64,000 nucleotides of DNA from CAVYXF01 sp963772335 (GTDB taxonomy: Bacteria > Pseudomonadota > Alphaproteobacteria > Rhizobiales > Rhodomicrobiaceae): positions 1 through 64,000 of the forward strand of contig CAVYXF010000017.1 in the NCBI GenBank assembly GCA_963772335.1, in the 5' to 3' direction. Below the pieces are notes generated by a model. That model did not search any database. It was not told where the DNA came from and worked only from the letters and a program-made list of their open reading frames with translations. How positions within the stretch are numbered: position 1 is the stretch's first letter; the number at the start of each line of letters is the position of its first letter. This document shows positions 8,803 to 17,846 of the stretch, piece by piece. The translations under genes and the position numbers were made by a program.

Positions 8803-10044
8803 TTATTGCGCTGCCGTGCGCTGTTGCGTCAGCGCAGTGACCCCGGGCAGGTCCCGCCCCTCGAGCCATTCGAGAAAAGCGCCGCCGGCGGTGGACACAT
8901 AGGTAAAGCTGTCCGTCACACCAGCCGTATTCAAGGCTGCAACCGTATCGCCGCCGCCGGCCACCGAGATCAGATCGCCGCTCTTGGTGCGTTCGGCGGC
9001 GAGGCGGGCGAGCGCGAACGTGCCCTCGCCGAAAGGCGGCGTCTCGAAGGCACCGACCGGCCCGTTCCAGAGCAGCGTCTTGGCGCCGCGGATACGATTA
9101 CCGAAATCCTGGACCGATCGCGGCCCGATATCGAGGATCATGCCATCCGCGGGGATCGCATCCACGGAATAGACTTCCGACGGCGCGTTCGGCTTGAACT
9201 CCTTGGCGACCACCGCATCGGTCGGCAGCACGATCCGGCAACCGGTCTCGGCGGCGCGCGACATGATTTCCTCGACGGTCTCGGCGAAATCGGGCTCGCA
9301 CAGCGATTTGCCGACCGGGCAGCCCTGCGCATGCAGGAAGGTGTTGGCCATGCCGCCGCCGATGATCAGGATGTCGACCTGCGCGGCAAGGGAGGTGAGC
9401 AGCTGGATCTTCGTCGAAACCTTGGCGCCGCCGACTATGGCCGCGACCGGGCGCTTCGGCACGCCGAGCACCATCTTGAAAGCATTCAGCTCGGCATGCA
9501 TCTGCGGGCCGGCATAGGAAGGCAGCGCATGGGCGATTCCGGCGACCGAGGCATGGGCACGGTGAGACACCGAAAAGGCATCGTTGACAAAGATGTCGCC
9601 AAGCTTTGCCAGCGAGGCGATGAAAGCCGGGTCGTTCTCTTCCTCGCCGGGATAGAATCGCAGATTTTCCAGCACGGCCACCTCGCCCGGCTGCAAGGCC
9701 GCCACGCCATCCTCCGCGACCGGACCAATACTGTCCCCAACGAAATGAACGGGAATGCCATCCAGCATCGTGCCGAGCTTTTCGGCGACCGGCTTCAAGG
9801 TGTATTTCGGATTCTTCTGGCCTTCGGGCCGTCCGAGGTGCGACAGAATGATCACCTTGGCGCCGCGCCCGACCAGCTCCTTGATGGTTGGCAGCAGGCG
9901 CTCGATACGCGTCGCATCCGAGACCTTGCCGTCAGCCAGCGGAACATTGAGATCGGCGCGCACAATCACGCGCTTACCCTTCACATCGACCGCACCGATC
10001 CCCTTATAGCTTTCGCGCGTGACGGCGGAATCTATCGTGCTCAT
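8803..10044 (-). CDS. pgk: Phosphoglycerate kinase
   Basis: The 413-residue cytoplasmic kinase transfers phosphate between 1,3-bisphosphoglycerate and ADP. The N-domain substrate site VIVRADLNVPL, the SHLGRPEG loop and FVNDAFSVSHRAHAS are present, as are the C-domain nucleotide-binding GGAKVSTKI and the catalytic hinge glycines in SVAGGGDTVAAL. The length is normal for bacteria. It is the first gene of the pgk-fba-rpe block, divergent from cysG across a 300-bp spacer. Confidence 0.95.
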   Translation of the reverse strand: MSTIDSAVTRESYKGIGAVDVKGKRVIVRADLNVPLADGKVSDATRIERLLPTIKELVGRGAKVIILSHLGRPEGQKNPKYTLKPVAEKLGTMLDGIPVHFVGDSIGPVAEDGVAALQPGEVAVLENLRFYPGEEENDPAFIASLAKLGDIFVNDAFSVSHRAHASVAGIAHALPSYAGPQMHAELNAFKMVLGVPKRPVAAIVGGAKVSTKIQLLTSLAAQVDILIIGGGMANTFLHAQGCPVGKSLCEPDFAETVEEIMSRAAETGCRIVLPTDAVVAKEFKPNAPSEVYSVDAIPADGMILDIGPRSVQDFGNRIRGAKTLLWNGPVGAFETPPFGEGTFALARLAAERTKSGDLISVAGGGDTVAALNTAGVTDSFTYVSTAGGAFLEWLEGRDLPGVTALTQQRTAAQ

Positions 10045-10285
10045 GCGTTTCCTCCCCGGCTTGGGTAAATGGACCCGGCGAGCAACCCGCGCCGCTCTTG
10101 CGAGGATCGGGCAGCCTCTTCCGAGGACCGTTCAACATATCGGCCAGCACGCCTCCTCTAGGGATGGCGTATTTCTGCGTATTTGGCCAGATGCAAAGGC
10201 GTCGCGTCCTGCTCAAATCCCGATATTAAACAGAGGCGGCAGAAATCGCGACCGCTCACTGATGGATTTTGCCAGTAACCGATCG

Positions 10286-10317
10286 GTTCGCTATAACCAG
10301 AGATTGTTCTATATAAC
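10286..10317 (+). promoter_or_regulatory. 20-bp-phased direct repeats upstream of cysG
   Basis: Two near-identical 12-mers, GTTCGCTATAAC and GTTCTATATAAC (10/12 matches), begin exactly 20 bp apart at 10286 and 10306. The region is AT-rich and ends about 29 bp before the proposed cysG start. The first copy overlaps a GGTT-N6-AACC dyad (10285-10298). Two-turn spacing suggests a dimeric regulator bound on one face of the helix, possibly tied to sulphur or siroheme demand. That function is inferred only. Confidence 0.35.
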
Positions 10318-10345
10318 GAACATAATCGCAAAAAGGTGCAAGGCC

Positions 10346-11746
10346 TTGGATCATCTGCCAATCTTTCTCGATGTCCGCGGCAAGACGGTCGTGGTGGCCG
10401 GTGGCGGAACCCTGGCCGCGCGGCGAACCGAGATGGCGCTGCGCGCCGGGGCCAAGGTGAAGCTATTTGCCCCTCAGCTTTCCGACGAGTTCCGGGAGCT
10501 GCGCGCACATGAGCGGCTTACCTATCAGCCGGGATGGCCCGACGCCGCCGATATTGCGGGTGCCGTCATTGCTTACGGCGCGGCAGAGGAGGACGAAGCC
10601 GATTTGAGGCTGCACAGCCTCGCAAAGGCGGCCGGGGTACTGACCAATGTCGCCGATCGCATGGAGCTCTGTGACTTCATCTCGCCCGCCATTCTCGACC
10701 GCTCGCCCCTCGTCGCCGCGATTTCCTCCTCCGGCGCCTCGCCCATCCTTGCGCGGGTGATCAAAGCCGAGCTCGAAAGCACCATCCCCGCCACTTTCGG
10801 CGATCTTTCCGATTTTCTCAGCCGGTTCCGCGCGGAGGTGGGGCGGCGCATTGCCGAGGGGCCGCTGCGCCGCCGCTTCTGGGAGGAGGTCGTCGAGGGC
10901 CCGATCGCCGAGCGCGTCATTGCCGGCGACATAGCGGGCGCGGAAAGCGCTTTACGCGAGAAGATGGAAGCGGCGGCGGACGGCAGGACGGCCTGCCAGG
11001 GCGAAGTCTTCCTGGTCGGCACCGGCCCGGGCGATCCGGATCTCCTCACCTTTCGCGCGCTGCGCCTGATGCAACGCGCCGACGTCGTGCTCTATGACCG
11101 GCTGATCGGCGAGCGCATTCTCAATCTGGTGCGGCGCGACGCGACACGCATTTATGTCGGCAAGCAGCCGGACGACCATACCGTCAGCCAGGAAGACATC
11201 ACCGCGATGCTGGTGCGCCTCGCGCTTGAGGGAAAGCGCGTGCTGCGGCTCAAGGCGGGCGACCCGTTCATCTTCGGCCGGGGCGGTGAGGAGATCGAGG
11301 AGTTGGCGCGGCGCGGTATCGCGTTCCAGGTGGTGCCGGGCATCACCGCAGCGGCCGGGTGCGCCGCTTATGCCGGCATTCCGCTCACGCACCGGGACCA
11401 CGCCCAGGCCTGCGTGTTCGTCACCGGCCACGGCAAAGATGGGCAGATCTCGCTCAACTGGGAGGCGCTGATCCAGCCGCACCAGACGGTCGCGATCTAT
11501 ATGGGGCTCACCACCATGGCACGCGTGATGGAGGAATTCATCGCCCACGGCGCCGACCCGGCAATCCCCGTCGCGGTGATCGATAACGGGACGCGGCGGC
11601 GCCAGCGCGTGGTCGTCGGCACACTCACGGACATCGCAGCGAAGACTGCCGAAGCTGAGCTCAAAGGCCCAGCGATGATCATCATCGGCACAGTGGTGAC
11701 GCTGGCGGACAAGCTGACCTGGTTCAAGCCGCAAACAGCCGAGTGA
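10346..11746 (+). CDS. cysG: Siroheme synthase (trifunctional)
   Basis: The enzyme makes siroheme from uroporphyrinogen III for sulphite and nitrite reductases. The N-terminal precorrin-2 dehydrogenase/ferrochelatase part begins LPIFLDVRGKTVVVAGGGTL (NAD-binding GGG). The C-terminal SAM-dependent uroporphyrinogen methyltransferase shows VGTGPGDPDLLTFRALRLMQ, DVVLYDRLI, LRLKAGDPFIFGRGGEE, VPGITAAAGCAAYAGIPLTH and PVAVIDNGT. I chose the TTG at 10346, which puts LPIFLDV next to the N-terminus, gives 466 residues (the family norm) and has an upstream AAAAGG. The open frame continues upstream with non-conserved sequence, including an ATG at 10262. Confidence 0.92.
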   Translation: MDHLPIFLDVRGKTVVVAGGGTLAARRTEMALRAGAKVKLFAPQLSDEFRELRAHERLTYQPGWPDAADIAGAVIAYGAAEEDEADLRLHSLAKAAGVLTNVADRMELCDFISPAILDRSPLVAAISSSGASPILARVIKAELESTIPATFGDLSDFLSRFRAEVGRRIAEGPLRRRFWEEVVEGPIAERVIAGDIAGAESALREKMEAAADGRTACQGEVFLVGTGPGDPDLLTFRALRLMQRADVVLYDRLIGERILNLVRRDATRIYVGKQPDDHTVSQEDITAMLVRLALEGKRVLRLKAGDPFIFGRGGEEIEELARRGIAFQVVPGITAAAGCAAYAGIPLTHRDHAQACVFVTGHGKDGQISLNWEALIQPHQTVAIYMGLTTMARVMEEFIAHGADPAIPVAVIDNGTRRRQRVVVGTLTDIAAKTAEAELKGPAMIIIGTVVTLADKLTWFKPQTAE

Positions 11747-11776
11747 CCTGGCCGTTTATCGGCGCCGCAGCCCGGG

Positions 11777-12205
11777 CTATTCCTTCTTCCTAATCGGGCG
11801 ACCGTAAAGCTCGAGCTTGTGCCCGACCAGATCGAAGCCGAGCTCGCGCGCGACGCGCTCCTGCAGCTTTTCGATCTCGTCATTCTTGAACTCGATCACC
11901 TGGCCGGTTTCGATGTCGATCAGATGGTCGTGATGCTCGCTGCGGGCGCGCTCAAAGCGGGCACGGCCGTCGGCGAAGGCGTGACGGTCGATGATGCCGG
12001 CATCCTCGAACAGCTTCATGGTCCGGTAGACGGTGGAGAGCGAAATCCGGCTGTCGACACTATGGGCGCGCCGGTGCAACTCCTCGGCATCCGGATGGTC
12101 GGTTGCAGCAGCCAGCACGCGGGCGATCACCGCACGCTGATGCGTCATCCGCATCCCCTTCTCCAGGCAGAGCCTTTCGATTTTTGTTGTTGTATCCTTT
12201 GCCAT
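11777..12205 (-). CDS. fur: Fur/Mur-type metalloregulator
   Basis: The 142-residue Fur-family repressor has a winged-helix domain at about residues 1-85 (MRMTHQRAVIARVLAAATDH, then SLSTVYRTMKLFEDAGIIDR) and a dimerisation domain with the metal-binding HHDHLIDIETG. There is no CxxC structural zinc pair, as in many alphaproteobacterial Fur/Mur proteins. In Rhizobiales the gene near rimI-tsaB usually responds to manganese or iron. It is convergent with cysG (30 bp apart) and lies downstream of rimI on the same strand. Confidence 0.88.
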   Translation of the reverse strand: MAKDTTTKIERLCLEKGMRMTHQRAVIARVLAAATDHPDAEELHRRAHSVDSRISLSTVYRTMKLFEDAGIIDRHAFADGRARFERARSEHHDHLIDIETGQVIEFKNDEIEKLQERVARELGFDLVGHKLELYGRPIRKKE

Positions 12206-12316
12206 GACAGGGGCACTTACCCAATGCGCAAAGCGCGGAAGAGGCGATCACGATAAAAAGCTTCACTGGCGATGTCCAGGAAGCGGTGCCGCCATCGCTG
12301 CTTTAGCAGGTTGCGC

Positions 12317-12838
12317 CTAACTGGTCCGCGCCGGGATCTCCAGCTTCATCACCAGGGCGTCCTCGTTTCCCTCCGGCCCCTTGTAGTAGTTGCGCCGGCG
12401 GCCGACGGTCTTAAAGCCAGCATGCAGGTAGAGCGCCTGCCCTGCGGCATTGCGAACGCCCACCTCCAAGAGCATCGCCCTGATACCCCGCTCCGCGGCC
12501 TGGGCAAGCGCGGCATCGAGCAGCGACCGCCCAACCCCGCAGCGGCGCCAGGGCCTATCGATGGCGAGCGTCAGGATCTCCGCCTCATCGGCTGCTGCGC
12601 CGATCAGAATGAATCCGGCCAGTTCATCACCATAGCGCGCGCCCATGCCGTAGCAATGCGGCGCCTCAGCAAGACGGCGCAAATCCGCCGCGCTCCAGGG
12701 CCGGGCAAAGCAGCGGCTATGAACATCGGCCATCGCGGAAGCGAGATCCCCGCCGAGCGGCGAAAGCGACAGCGAGAAGTCCTGGTGATCAAGCGCGCGC
12801 AAGATGTTTGTCCATTTGCGGCTTGGCGTCGGGCGCAC
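12317..12838 (-). CDS. rimI: Ribosomal protein alanine acetyltransferase (GNAT)
   Basis: The GNAT-fold protein has the acetyl-CoA loop as RRCGVGRSLLDAALAQAAER and then LEVGVRNAAGQALYLHAGFK, the RimI pattern, ending in NYYKGPEGNEDALVMKLE. It likely acetylates the N-terminal alanine of ribosomal protein S18. With the ATG at 12838 it overlaps tsaB by 50 bp; a TTG around 12802 would cut this to about 14 bp. tsaB-rimI is a conserved pair. Confidence 0.85.
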   Translation of the reverse strand: MRPTPSRKWTNILRALDHQDFSLSLSPLGGDLASAMADVHSRCFARPWSAADLRRLAEAPHCYGMGARYGDELAGFILIGAAADEAEILTLAIDRPWRRCGVGRSLLDAALAQAAERGIRAMLLEVGVRNAAGQALYLHAGFKTVGRRRNYYKGPEGNEDALVMKLEIPARTS

Positions 12839-13481
12839 GCAGATAAAGCGGCGAGACGGGCTTGCTCATGGGCGCGCGGGCGATAGCAAGCCGGGCCAAA
12901 TGCCGGGCATCGGGAAGAAGATCGGGAAGAGCGGCGCGGATCGTCAGGCCGAGGCGCTCGGCTTCATCGGCAACCAGTGTGGCGCCGCTTCCTGCGACCA
13001 GGCCTCCTTCGCCCGCAAGGCGCGCAGCTTCGGCGGGCGCCGCGAGGACAGGCCCGGAAAGCGCCCGGCCTTCGCCATCGAAAGACTGCACGTAGAGCTC
13101 GCCGCGTCTGGCATCATGCGCGATGAGAATGCCGCGGCCGCACTGCTCCTCGCCAAGGCGCTCCACGCAGCCAAGCGCCATGACTTCGAGGCTCGTCGCC
13201 GCCACGAGAGAGGCCTCGCATCCGAGAGCCAAGCCGCGTCCCGCAGCGACACCCACCCGCACGCCGGTAAAAGTGCCAGGCCCCCGGGTCACGGCAATTC
13301 GGCTCAGCTCGGCGAATGCGAGCCCCGCCTCGTCCATGACCGCTTCAATCATCGGGAATAGCGCTTCGGCATGGCCGCGCTCCATCGGCGCGAAACGGGC
13401 ATGGAGTTGCTTGACATCGCCCCCGCAGATCAGCGCGGCGGAACAGGCTGCCATGCAGGTGTCGAAGGCGAGAATGTTCAT
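12789..13481 (-). CDS. tsaB: tRNA t6A biosynthesis protein TsaB
   Basis: The 230-residue ASKHA-fold protein partners TsaD and TsaE in adding threonylcarbamoyl to A37 of ANN-decoding tRNAs. The start MNILAFDTCMAACSAAL is the ATPase-like phosphate loop (without the metal ligands of TsaD). RIAVTRGPGTFTGVRVGVAA GRGLA is the family hallmark, here written in two parts. The overlap with rimI suggests co-translation. The length is typical. Confidence 0.92.
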   Translation of the reverse strand: MNILAFDTCMAACSAALICGGDVKQLHARFAPMERGHAEALFPMIEAVMDEAGLAFAELSRIAVTRGPGTFTGVRVGVAAGRGLALGCEASLVAATSLEVMALGCVERLGEEQCGRGILIAHDARRGELYVQSFDGEGRALSGPVLAAPAEAARLAGEGGLVAGSGATLVADEAERLGLTIRAALPDLLPDARHLARLAIARAPMSKPVSPLYLRAPDAKPQMDKHLARA

Positions 13482-13746
13482 GGGGAAACGCTAGATGATT
13501 TTCGCATTCTCGTCGAATGACACGCGCAGCAGGCGCGGATTGAGCATCAGACGTTCACCATCGCCAAAGAAGCAGAAGACATTGGACCCGCTACGGCCCC
13601 GAGGAGAATTCCTCAAGGCCGGCCATTGTCAAAGCGGGACATCGACCGCCTGTCAAGTCCTGCTGCGCAGGAAGCGCAAATTTGGTCAGCGCCAGGCAAG
13701 GCCGCAGGAGTGGCCCAGGGAATGGAGGCGAAATGTATCCGCCAAC
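13482..13746 (-). other. Spacer with a short coding-like frame
   Basis: Between tsaB and the Nfu gene a minus-strand frame stays open from about 13610 to a stop at 13491. It includes FCFFGDGERLMLNPRLLRVS and FDENAKII, which looks protein-like. It has no ATG before MLNPRLL and no recognised family. It may be the tail of a lost gene or a small unannotated protein with an alternative start. Confidence 0.25.
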
Positions 13747-14307
13747 CTAAACCGGGCGCACCTCCTGCACTTCGGGGATGAAGTGCCGAAGCAGATTTTC
13801 GATGCCGTGGCGCAGCGTCGCCGTCGAGGAGGGGCAGCCGGCGCAGGCGCCGCGCATATGAAGGTAAACAACCCCTTCCTTGTAGCCGTGGAAAGTGATG
13901 TCGCCGCCGTCCTGAGCAACCGCCGGGCGCACACGCGTCTCGAGCAGCTCCTTGATGGTCTCGACGATCTCGCCGTCCTCGCCGGAATATTGGCCCTCCT
14001 CCTGCGCCTCGGCCTCCGGTGCATCGGTCAGGGCCGGCGCGCCGGACATATAATGCTCCATGATCGCGCCGAGCAGAGCAGGCTTCAAATGCTGCCACTC
14101 GCCCGAGCCTTTGGTGACGGAGATGAAGTCACTGCCGAGGAACACGCCTTCGACCCCATCGACCTCAAAAATCCGGGCGGCCAGTGGCGAGGCGCGCTCG
14201 GCAGCGGTGCGGTCGCGGAAATCGCGTGTGCCGGAATTGAGCACTTCCCGGCCGGGAATGAACTTCAATGTCGACGGATTGGGCGTCGCCTCGGTCTGGA
14301 TGAACAT
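13747..14307 (-). CDS. Nfu-family iron-sulphur cluster carrier
   Basis: The 186-residue protein has an N-terminal Nfu domain (MFIQTEATPNPSTLKFIPGR, then LAARIFEVDGVEGVFLGSDF ISVTK, given in parts) and a C-terminal NifU-like domain with the cluster-binding GACAGCPSSTATL (CxxC). Such proteins carry 4Fe-4S clusters to target apoproteins in the cytoplasm. The acidic linker DAPEAEAQEEGQYSGEDGE separates the domains. The gene lies near Usp and tsaB, as in other Rhizobiales. Confidence 0.92.
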   Translation of the reverse strand: MFIQTEATPNPSTLKFIPGREVLNSGTRDFRDRTAAERASPLAARIFEVDGVEGVFLGSDFISVTKGSGEWQHLKPALLGAIMEHYMSGAPALTDAPEAEAQEEGQYSGEDGEIVETIKELLETRVRPAVAQDGGDITFHGYKEGVVYLHMRGACAGCPSSTATLRHGIENLLRHFIPEVQEVRPV

Positions 14308-14416
14308 ATCAACCTCTCAGGCTGTCTTGGCGTCGCGCATCGCGCCGCGATTGGAATTCTAGCTCATAATAGGGCGCAGCCGGCACCGAATTCAAGGCGG
14401 GCAGGCCGAGCTGTGA

Positions 14417-14926
14417 TCAGGCAAGCGCCTCGATTTCCTCGATGGTGAGACCGCCTGGGACGACGGTGATCGGAATGGGAAAAGTGCCGGCGTTCTTGCC
14501 GCCCGCAAGCGAGGACACCAGGGGGCCTGGCCCGGCGGGGTCGACAGAGGCGCCCAGCACCAGCACGCCGACGTCAGGGTCCTCCTCGATCACCTGCATG
14601 ATCTGCTCGGCTTTTGGCCCTTCGCCGATGATTTCTTCCGGCGCGAGCTCTTCATAGCCCCAATTCTTCAGCTTGCGGGCCTGCAGGCGGAACACCGCCT
14701 TGGCCTTGGCCAGCTGCTCTTCGCGATAGGCTTCCTTCACACCAAGCCAATGCTCGAAATCCGGCGGTGGGATGATGTAGAGCAACGCCACCGCCCCGCT
14801 GGTGCGCCGCGCCCGGCGCGCAGCATAGGCGAGCGCAATCTCCACCTCGGGGCTCTCATCCACCACTACGAGGAATTTGCGCCGATGTCCTTCCTGGAAA
14901 ATAAGTCGGATCTGACGGCTGGGCAT
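14417..14926 (-). CDS. Universal stress (UspA-family) protein
   Basis: The 169-residue protein has a single Usp domain: FLVVVDESPEVEIALAYAAR at the first strand/helix and VGVLVLGASVDPAGPG near the third strand. The usual G-x2-G-x9-G-S/T ATP loop is only loosely matched (PLVSSLAGGKNAGTFPIPIT), so ATP binding is uncertain. It is followed by trpS 20 bp away on the same strand, running toward Nfu. The cellular role is not evident. Confidence 0.8.
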   Translation of the reverse strand: MPSRQIRLIFQEGHRRKFLVVVDESPEVEIALAYAARRARRTSGAVALLYIIPPPDFEHWLGVKEAYREEQLAKAKAVFRLQARKLKNWGYEELAPEEIIGEGPKAEQIMQVIEEDPDVGVLVLGASVDPAGPGPLVSSLAGGKNAGTFPIPITVVPGGLTIEEIEALA

Positions 14927-14946
14927 GGGGCGGTCCGGCGCTGATT

Positions 14947-15981
14947 CTAGCTGTGCAAAAATCCTACTATGTCTTTGATTATACGCATATGCGGCTCGGC
15001 GATGCTATGGGCGCGCTCAGCGCCCTTGCGCAGCACGGAATCGATATAGGCGCGGTCTTCCGTTAAGCGCTTCATCTCCGATCCGATCGGCCCCAGCTTG
15101 GCAACGGCGATGTCGACGAGCGCGCCCTTGAAGGACGAGAATTGCGCCCCGCCGAACTCCTTGAGCACGTCTTCGACGCTGACGCCCGCGAGCGCCGCAT
15201 AGATGCCGACGAGATTTTCCGCTTCGGGGCGCGCCTCCAGCCCTTTCGCCTCGGAGGGCAGCGGCTCGGGATCGGTCTTGGCCTTGCGGATCTTCTTGGC
15301 GATCTCGTCCGGCCCGTCGGTCAGGTTGATACGCGACATGTCCGAGGCGTCGGACTTGCTCATCTTTTTCGAGCCGTCCCTGAGCGACATCACGCGCGTC
15401 GCGGGCCCTGAGATCATAGGCTCAGGCAGCGGGAAGAAACCGTCAGGGTAACCGGCGCGCGCGCTGGTCTCGGCAAAGTCGGTGTTGAACTTCTGCGCGA
15501 CATCGCGGGCGAGCTCCAAATGCTGCTTCTGGTCATCGCCGACCGGCACGTGGGTGGCGCGATAGAGCAGGATATCGGCGGCCATCAGCACCGGATAGGC
15601 GTAAAGCCCGACCGAGGCAGCTTCGCGGTCCTTGCCGGCCTTCTCCTTGAACTGGGTCATGCGGTTCAGCCAGCCGATCCGCGCCACGCAGTTGAGGACC
15701 CAGGCAAGCTCAGCATGGCCCGATACCCGGCTCTGGTTAAAGATGGCGTGCTTTTCGGGATTGATGCCGGCAGCGATGAAAGCCGCGGTCACCTCGCGCG
15801 TCGAGCGCATCAGCTCATCCGGCTCCTGCCACTGCGTGATCGCATGCATGTCGACGACGCAGTAAAGGCACTCCGCCTCCTTTTGCAGATCGACGAATTT
15901 GGTGATCGCGCCGAGATAATTGCCAAGATGCAGATTTCCGGTCGGCTGAACGCCGGAGAACACGCGCTTGTGGGTCGTCAT
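14947..15981 (-). CDS. trpS: Tryptophanyl-tRNA synthetase
   Basis: The 344-residue class Ic synthetase charges tRNA-Trp. The HIGH-equivalent PTGNLHLGNYLGA lies at the N-terminus and the KMSKS loop in GSKKMSKSDAS. MTQFKEKAG and LMAADILLYRATHVPVGDDQ are also typical. I use the ATG at 15981 (MTTHKRVFSGVQPTG); the frame stays open to 16029 but the extra 16 residues are not conserved in character. Confidence 0.95.
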   Translation of the reverse strand: MTTHKRVFSGVQPTGNLHLGNYLGAITKFVDLQKEAECLYCVVDMHAITQWQEPDELMRSTREVTAAFIAAGINPEKHAIFNQSRVSGHAELAWVLNCVARIGWLNRMTQFKEKAGKDREAASVGLYAYPVLMAADILLYRATHVPVGDDQKQHLELARDVAQKFNTDFAETSARAGYPDGFFPLPEPMISGPATRVMSLRDGSKKMSKSDASDMSRINLTDGPDEIAKKIRKAKTDPEPLPSEAKGLEARPEAENLVGIYAALAGVSVEDVLKEFGGAQFSSFKGALVDIAVAKLGPIGSEMKRLTEDRAYIDSVLRKGAERAHSIAEPHMRIIKDIVGFLHS

Positions 15982-16056
15982 GGATCGCCTCCAGAGGCGG
16001 CTTATCGCGCGGGTTGCGCGAGGAGGCAAGCCTTTCCTCGCCTCGCCTGAGGGCTT

Positions 16057-17613
16057 TCAGCGGCTGACCGCCCGCCAGAGCGATTTGTAGCTGAAAGCGC
16101 CGGTCAGCTGGGTCGTCGTCAGATAGACGAGGCCGCCGCCGGCAACCAGGACACCGAGTGCCACGCATTGCACAGCGAAGCTGCTCGCCGGCGTAAACAT
16201 CGCCGAGAGCGGGATCGAGGCCGCCCACAAAGCGGCTCCCATCACGCCACTCGCGACGACGATCATGACACTGCGCCGGCGCAGATTGGCATCCGGCTCG
16301 AAATTGCGGCGGCGCAGGAGCGTCGTGCCGAGCAGAATGGCGTTGGTCCAAGCGGCGAGCGTAGTGGCGATGGCAATCCCGACATGACCGATGATGAAGA
16401 ACAAAATCGCCGAGCCGACCATGTTCACGCCCGCGCTGATGCCCGCAAAGATCATCGGCGTGCGGGTGTCCTCGCGCGCGAAGAAGCCGGGCAGGAACAC
16501 GCGGATCAGCACGGAGGCCGGCAGGCCCGCGGCAAAAGCGGCGAGCGCGGCGGAGACGGCTTCGGTATCCCTGGCCGAGAACGCGCCGCGCTGAAACAGC
16601 ACCTGGATGATCGGCACTGGGACCACCATCAGCGCAACGGCCGCCGGAAGCGTGAGGAGCAGTGCAAATTCGAGCGAGCGGTTGTGGCTGTACATCGCGG
16701 CATCGCGGTTGCCGGCATTGAGCTTCTGGGTCAGCTCGGGTAGCAGCACGACGCCGATGGCGATGCCGACAATGCCGAGCGGCAGCTGGTTGATCCGATC
16801 GGCATAATAGAGGTAAGAGACCGCGCTCTCGGACATCGAGGCGATCATGGTGCCGATGAACAGATTGATCTGGGTGATGCCGGCCGTCACTACGCCCGGA
16901 ACGGCGAGATAGAACAGCCGCCGTACCCCGGGCGTCAGCCGCGGCCAGCGAAAGCCCAGATCCATGCCCTGCCGGTTGGCGCCGAGCGTCAGCCAGGCGA
17001 GTTGCGCAAAGCCGGAGATCGTTACCGCCCAGGCGATCATCATCGCCGCCTCGGGTCGGTGATAAAGCGAGAGGCTCGCCGCGATCACCATGGAAGCACC
17101 GAGGATGACGTTCAGCAAGATCGGCGCTGCTGCAGCGACCGCGAATTTGCCGAGCGCATTGAGGATGCCGGCGGTGAGCGCCGTGAGCGACATGCAGAGC
17201 AGATAAGGGAAGGTGATCCGCGTGAGCAGCACGGCGAGATCGAACTTCTCCGGGTTCTCGCGAAAGCCGGGCGCGATCAGCAAAATCATCACCGGCATGA
17301 AGATTTCGGCCAGGATCGTCACAATCAGGAGCGCGGTCAGCAGCACCGAGAGCGCTTCCTCCGCGAACTGGCGCGCCGCCTCGTGCCCGTCGCCCTGCAG
17401 GTTTTTGGTGAACAGCGGCACGAAGGCGGAGTTGAACGCGCCCTCCGCAAACAGCGACCGGAACAGGTTCGGCAGGCGGAAGGCGACGAAGAAGGCGTCG
17501 GCTGCGGGCCCGGTGCCGAGCACCAGGGCGGTCAGCATGTCACGAACGAAGCCCAGCACGCGGCTGATCGCCGTAAAACCACTAACGGTTGCGAAGGAGC
17601 GATAGATGTTCAT
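16057..17613 (-). CDS. murJ: Lipid II flippase MurJ
   Basis: The 518-residue inner-membrane protein is predicted to flip the peptidoglycan precursor lipid II. It starts MNIYRSFATVSGFTAISRVL and has about 14 hydrophobic segments. Family motifs are GFVRDML, ADAFFVAFRLPNLFRSLFAE GAFNSAFVP (in parts) and YYADRINQLPLGIVGIAIGV. The start at 17613 follows the family; the open frame runs further to 17823 with non-membrane low-complexity sequence. It lies upstream of trpS on the same strand. Confidence 0.95.
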   Translation of the reverse strand: MNIYRSFATVSGFTAISRVLGFVRDMLTALVLGTGPAADAFFVAFRLPNLFRSLFAEGAFNSAFVPLFTKNLQGDGHEAARQFAEEALSVLLTALLIVTILAEIFMPVMILLIAPGFRENPEKFDLAVLLTRITFPYLLCMSLTALTAGILNALGKFAVAAAAPILLNVILGASMVIAASLSLYHRPEAAMMIAWAVTISGFAQLAWLTLGANRQGMDLGFRWPRLTPGVRRLFYLAVPGVVTAGITQINLFIGTMIASMSESAVSYLYYADRINQLPLGIVGIAIGVVLLPELTQKLNAGNRDAAMYSHNRSLEFALLLTLPAAVALMVVPVPIIQVLFQRGAFSARDTEAVSAALAAFAAGLPASVLIRVFLPGFFAREDTRTPMIFAGISAGVNMVGSAILFFIIGHVGIAIATTLAAWTNAILLGTTLLRRRNFEPDANLRRRSVMIVVASGVMGAALWAASIPLSAMFTPASSFAVQCVALGVLVAGGGLVYLTTTQLTGAFSYKSLWRAVSR

Positions 17614-17846
17614 GCCGCAACCGGTTAGCTGGGCTTTGGCGCAAGCGCAAGGCGCGGGTTGCAGGGCTGCTTCAATCGGTCCGATTTGTTGTGTGGAAAG
17701 GATAAGGCTGGCGGGCGACGGAGATGTCGTCGTAGAGCGGGGTGGCGTCGCTCGCGCCGGTAAGCGAGACTGGGAAGTGCGGAGCGGCCTGCACCCCGCC
17801 CTCGCCATCCCGGAGATCGCCATTCTAAAACATCGGTGAGCTATCC

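Noticed and set aside
7614..8840. Plus-strand 408-codon open frame opposite fba
   Set aside because: It mirrors the aldolase gene on the other strand; long antisense frames are common in GC-rich genes and its translation has no family features.
8806..10068. Plus-strand 420-codon open frame opposite pgk
   Set aside because: It is antisense to phosphoglycerate kinase, rich in Arg, Gly and Asp without motifs, and has no ribosome binding site worth noting.
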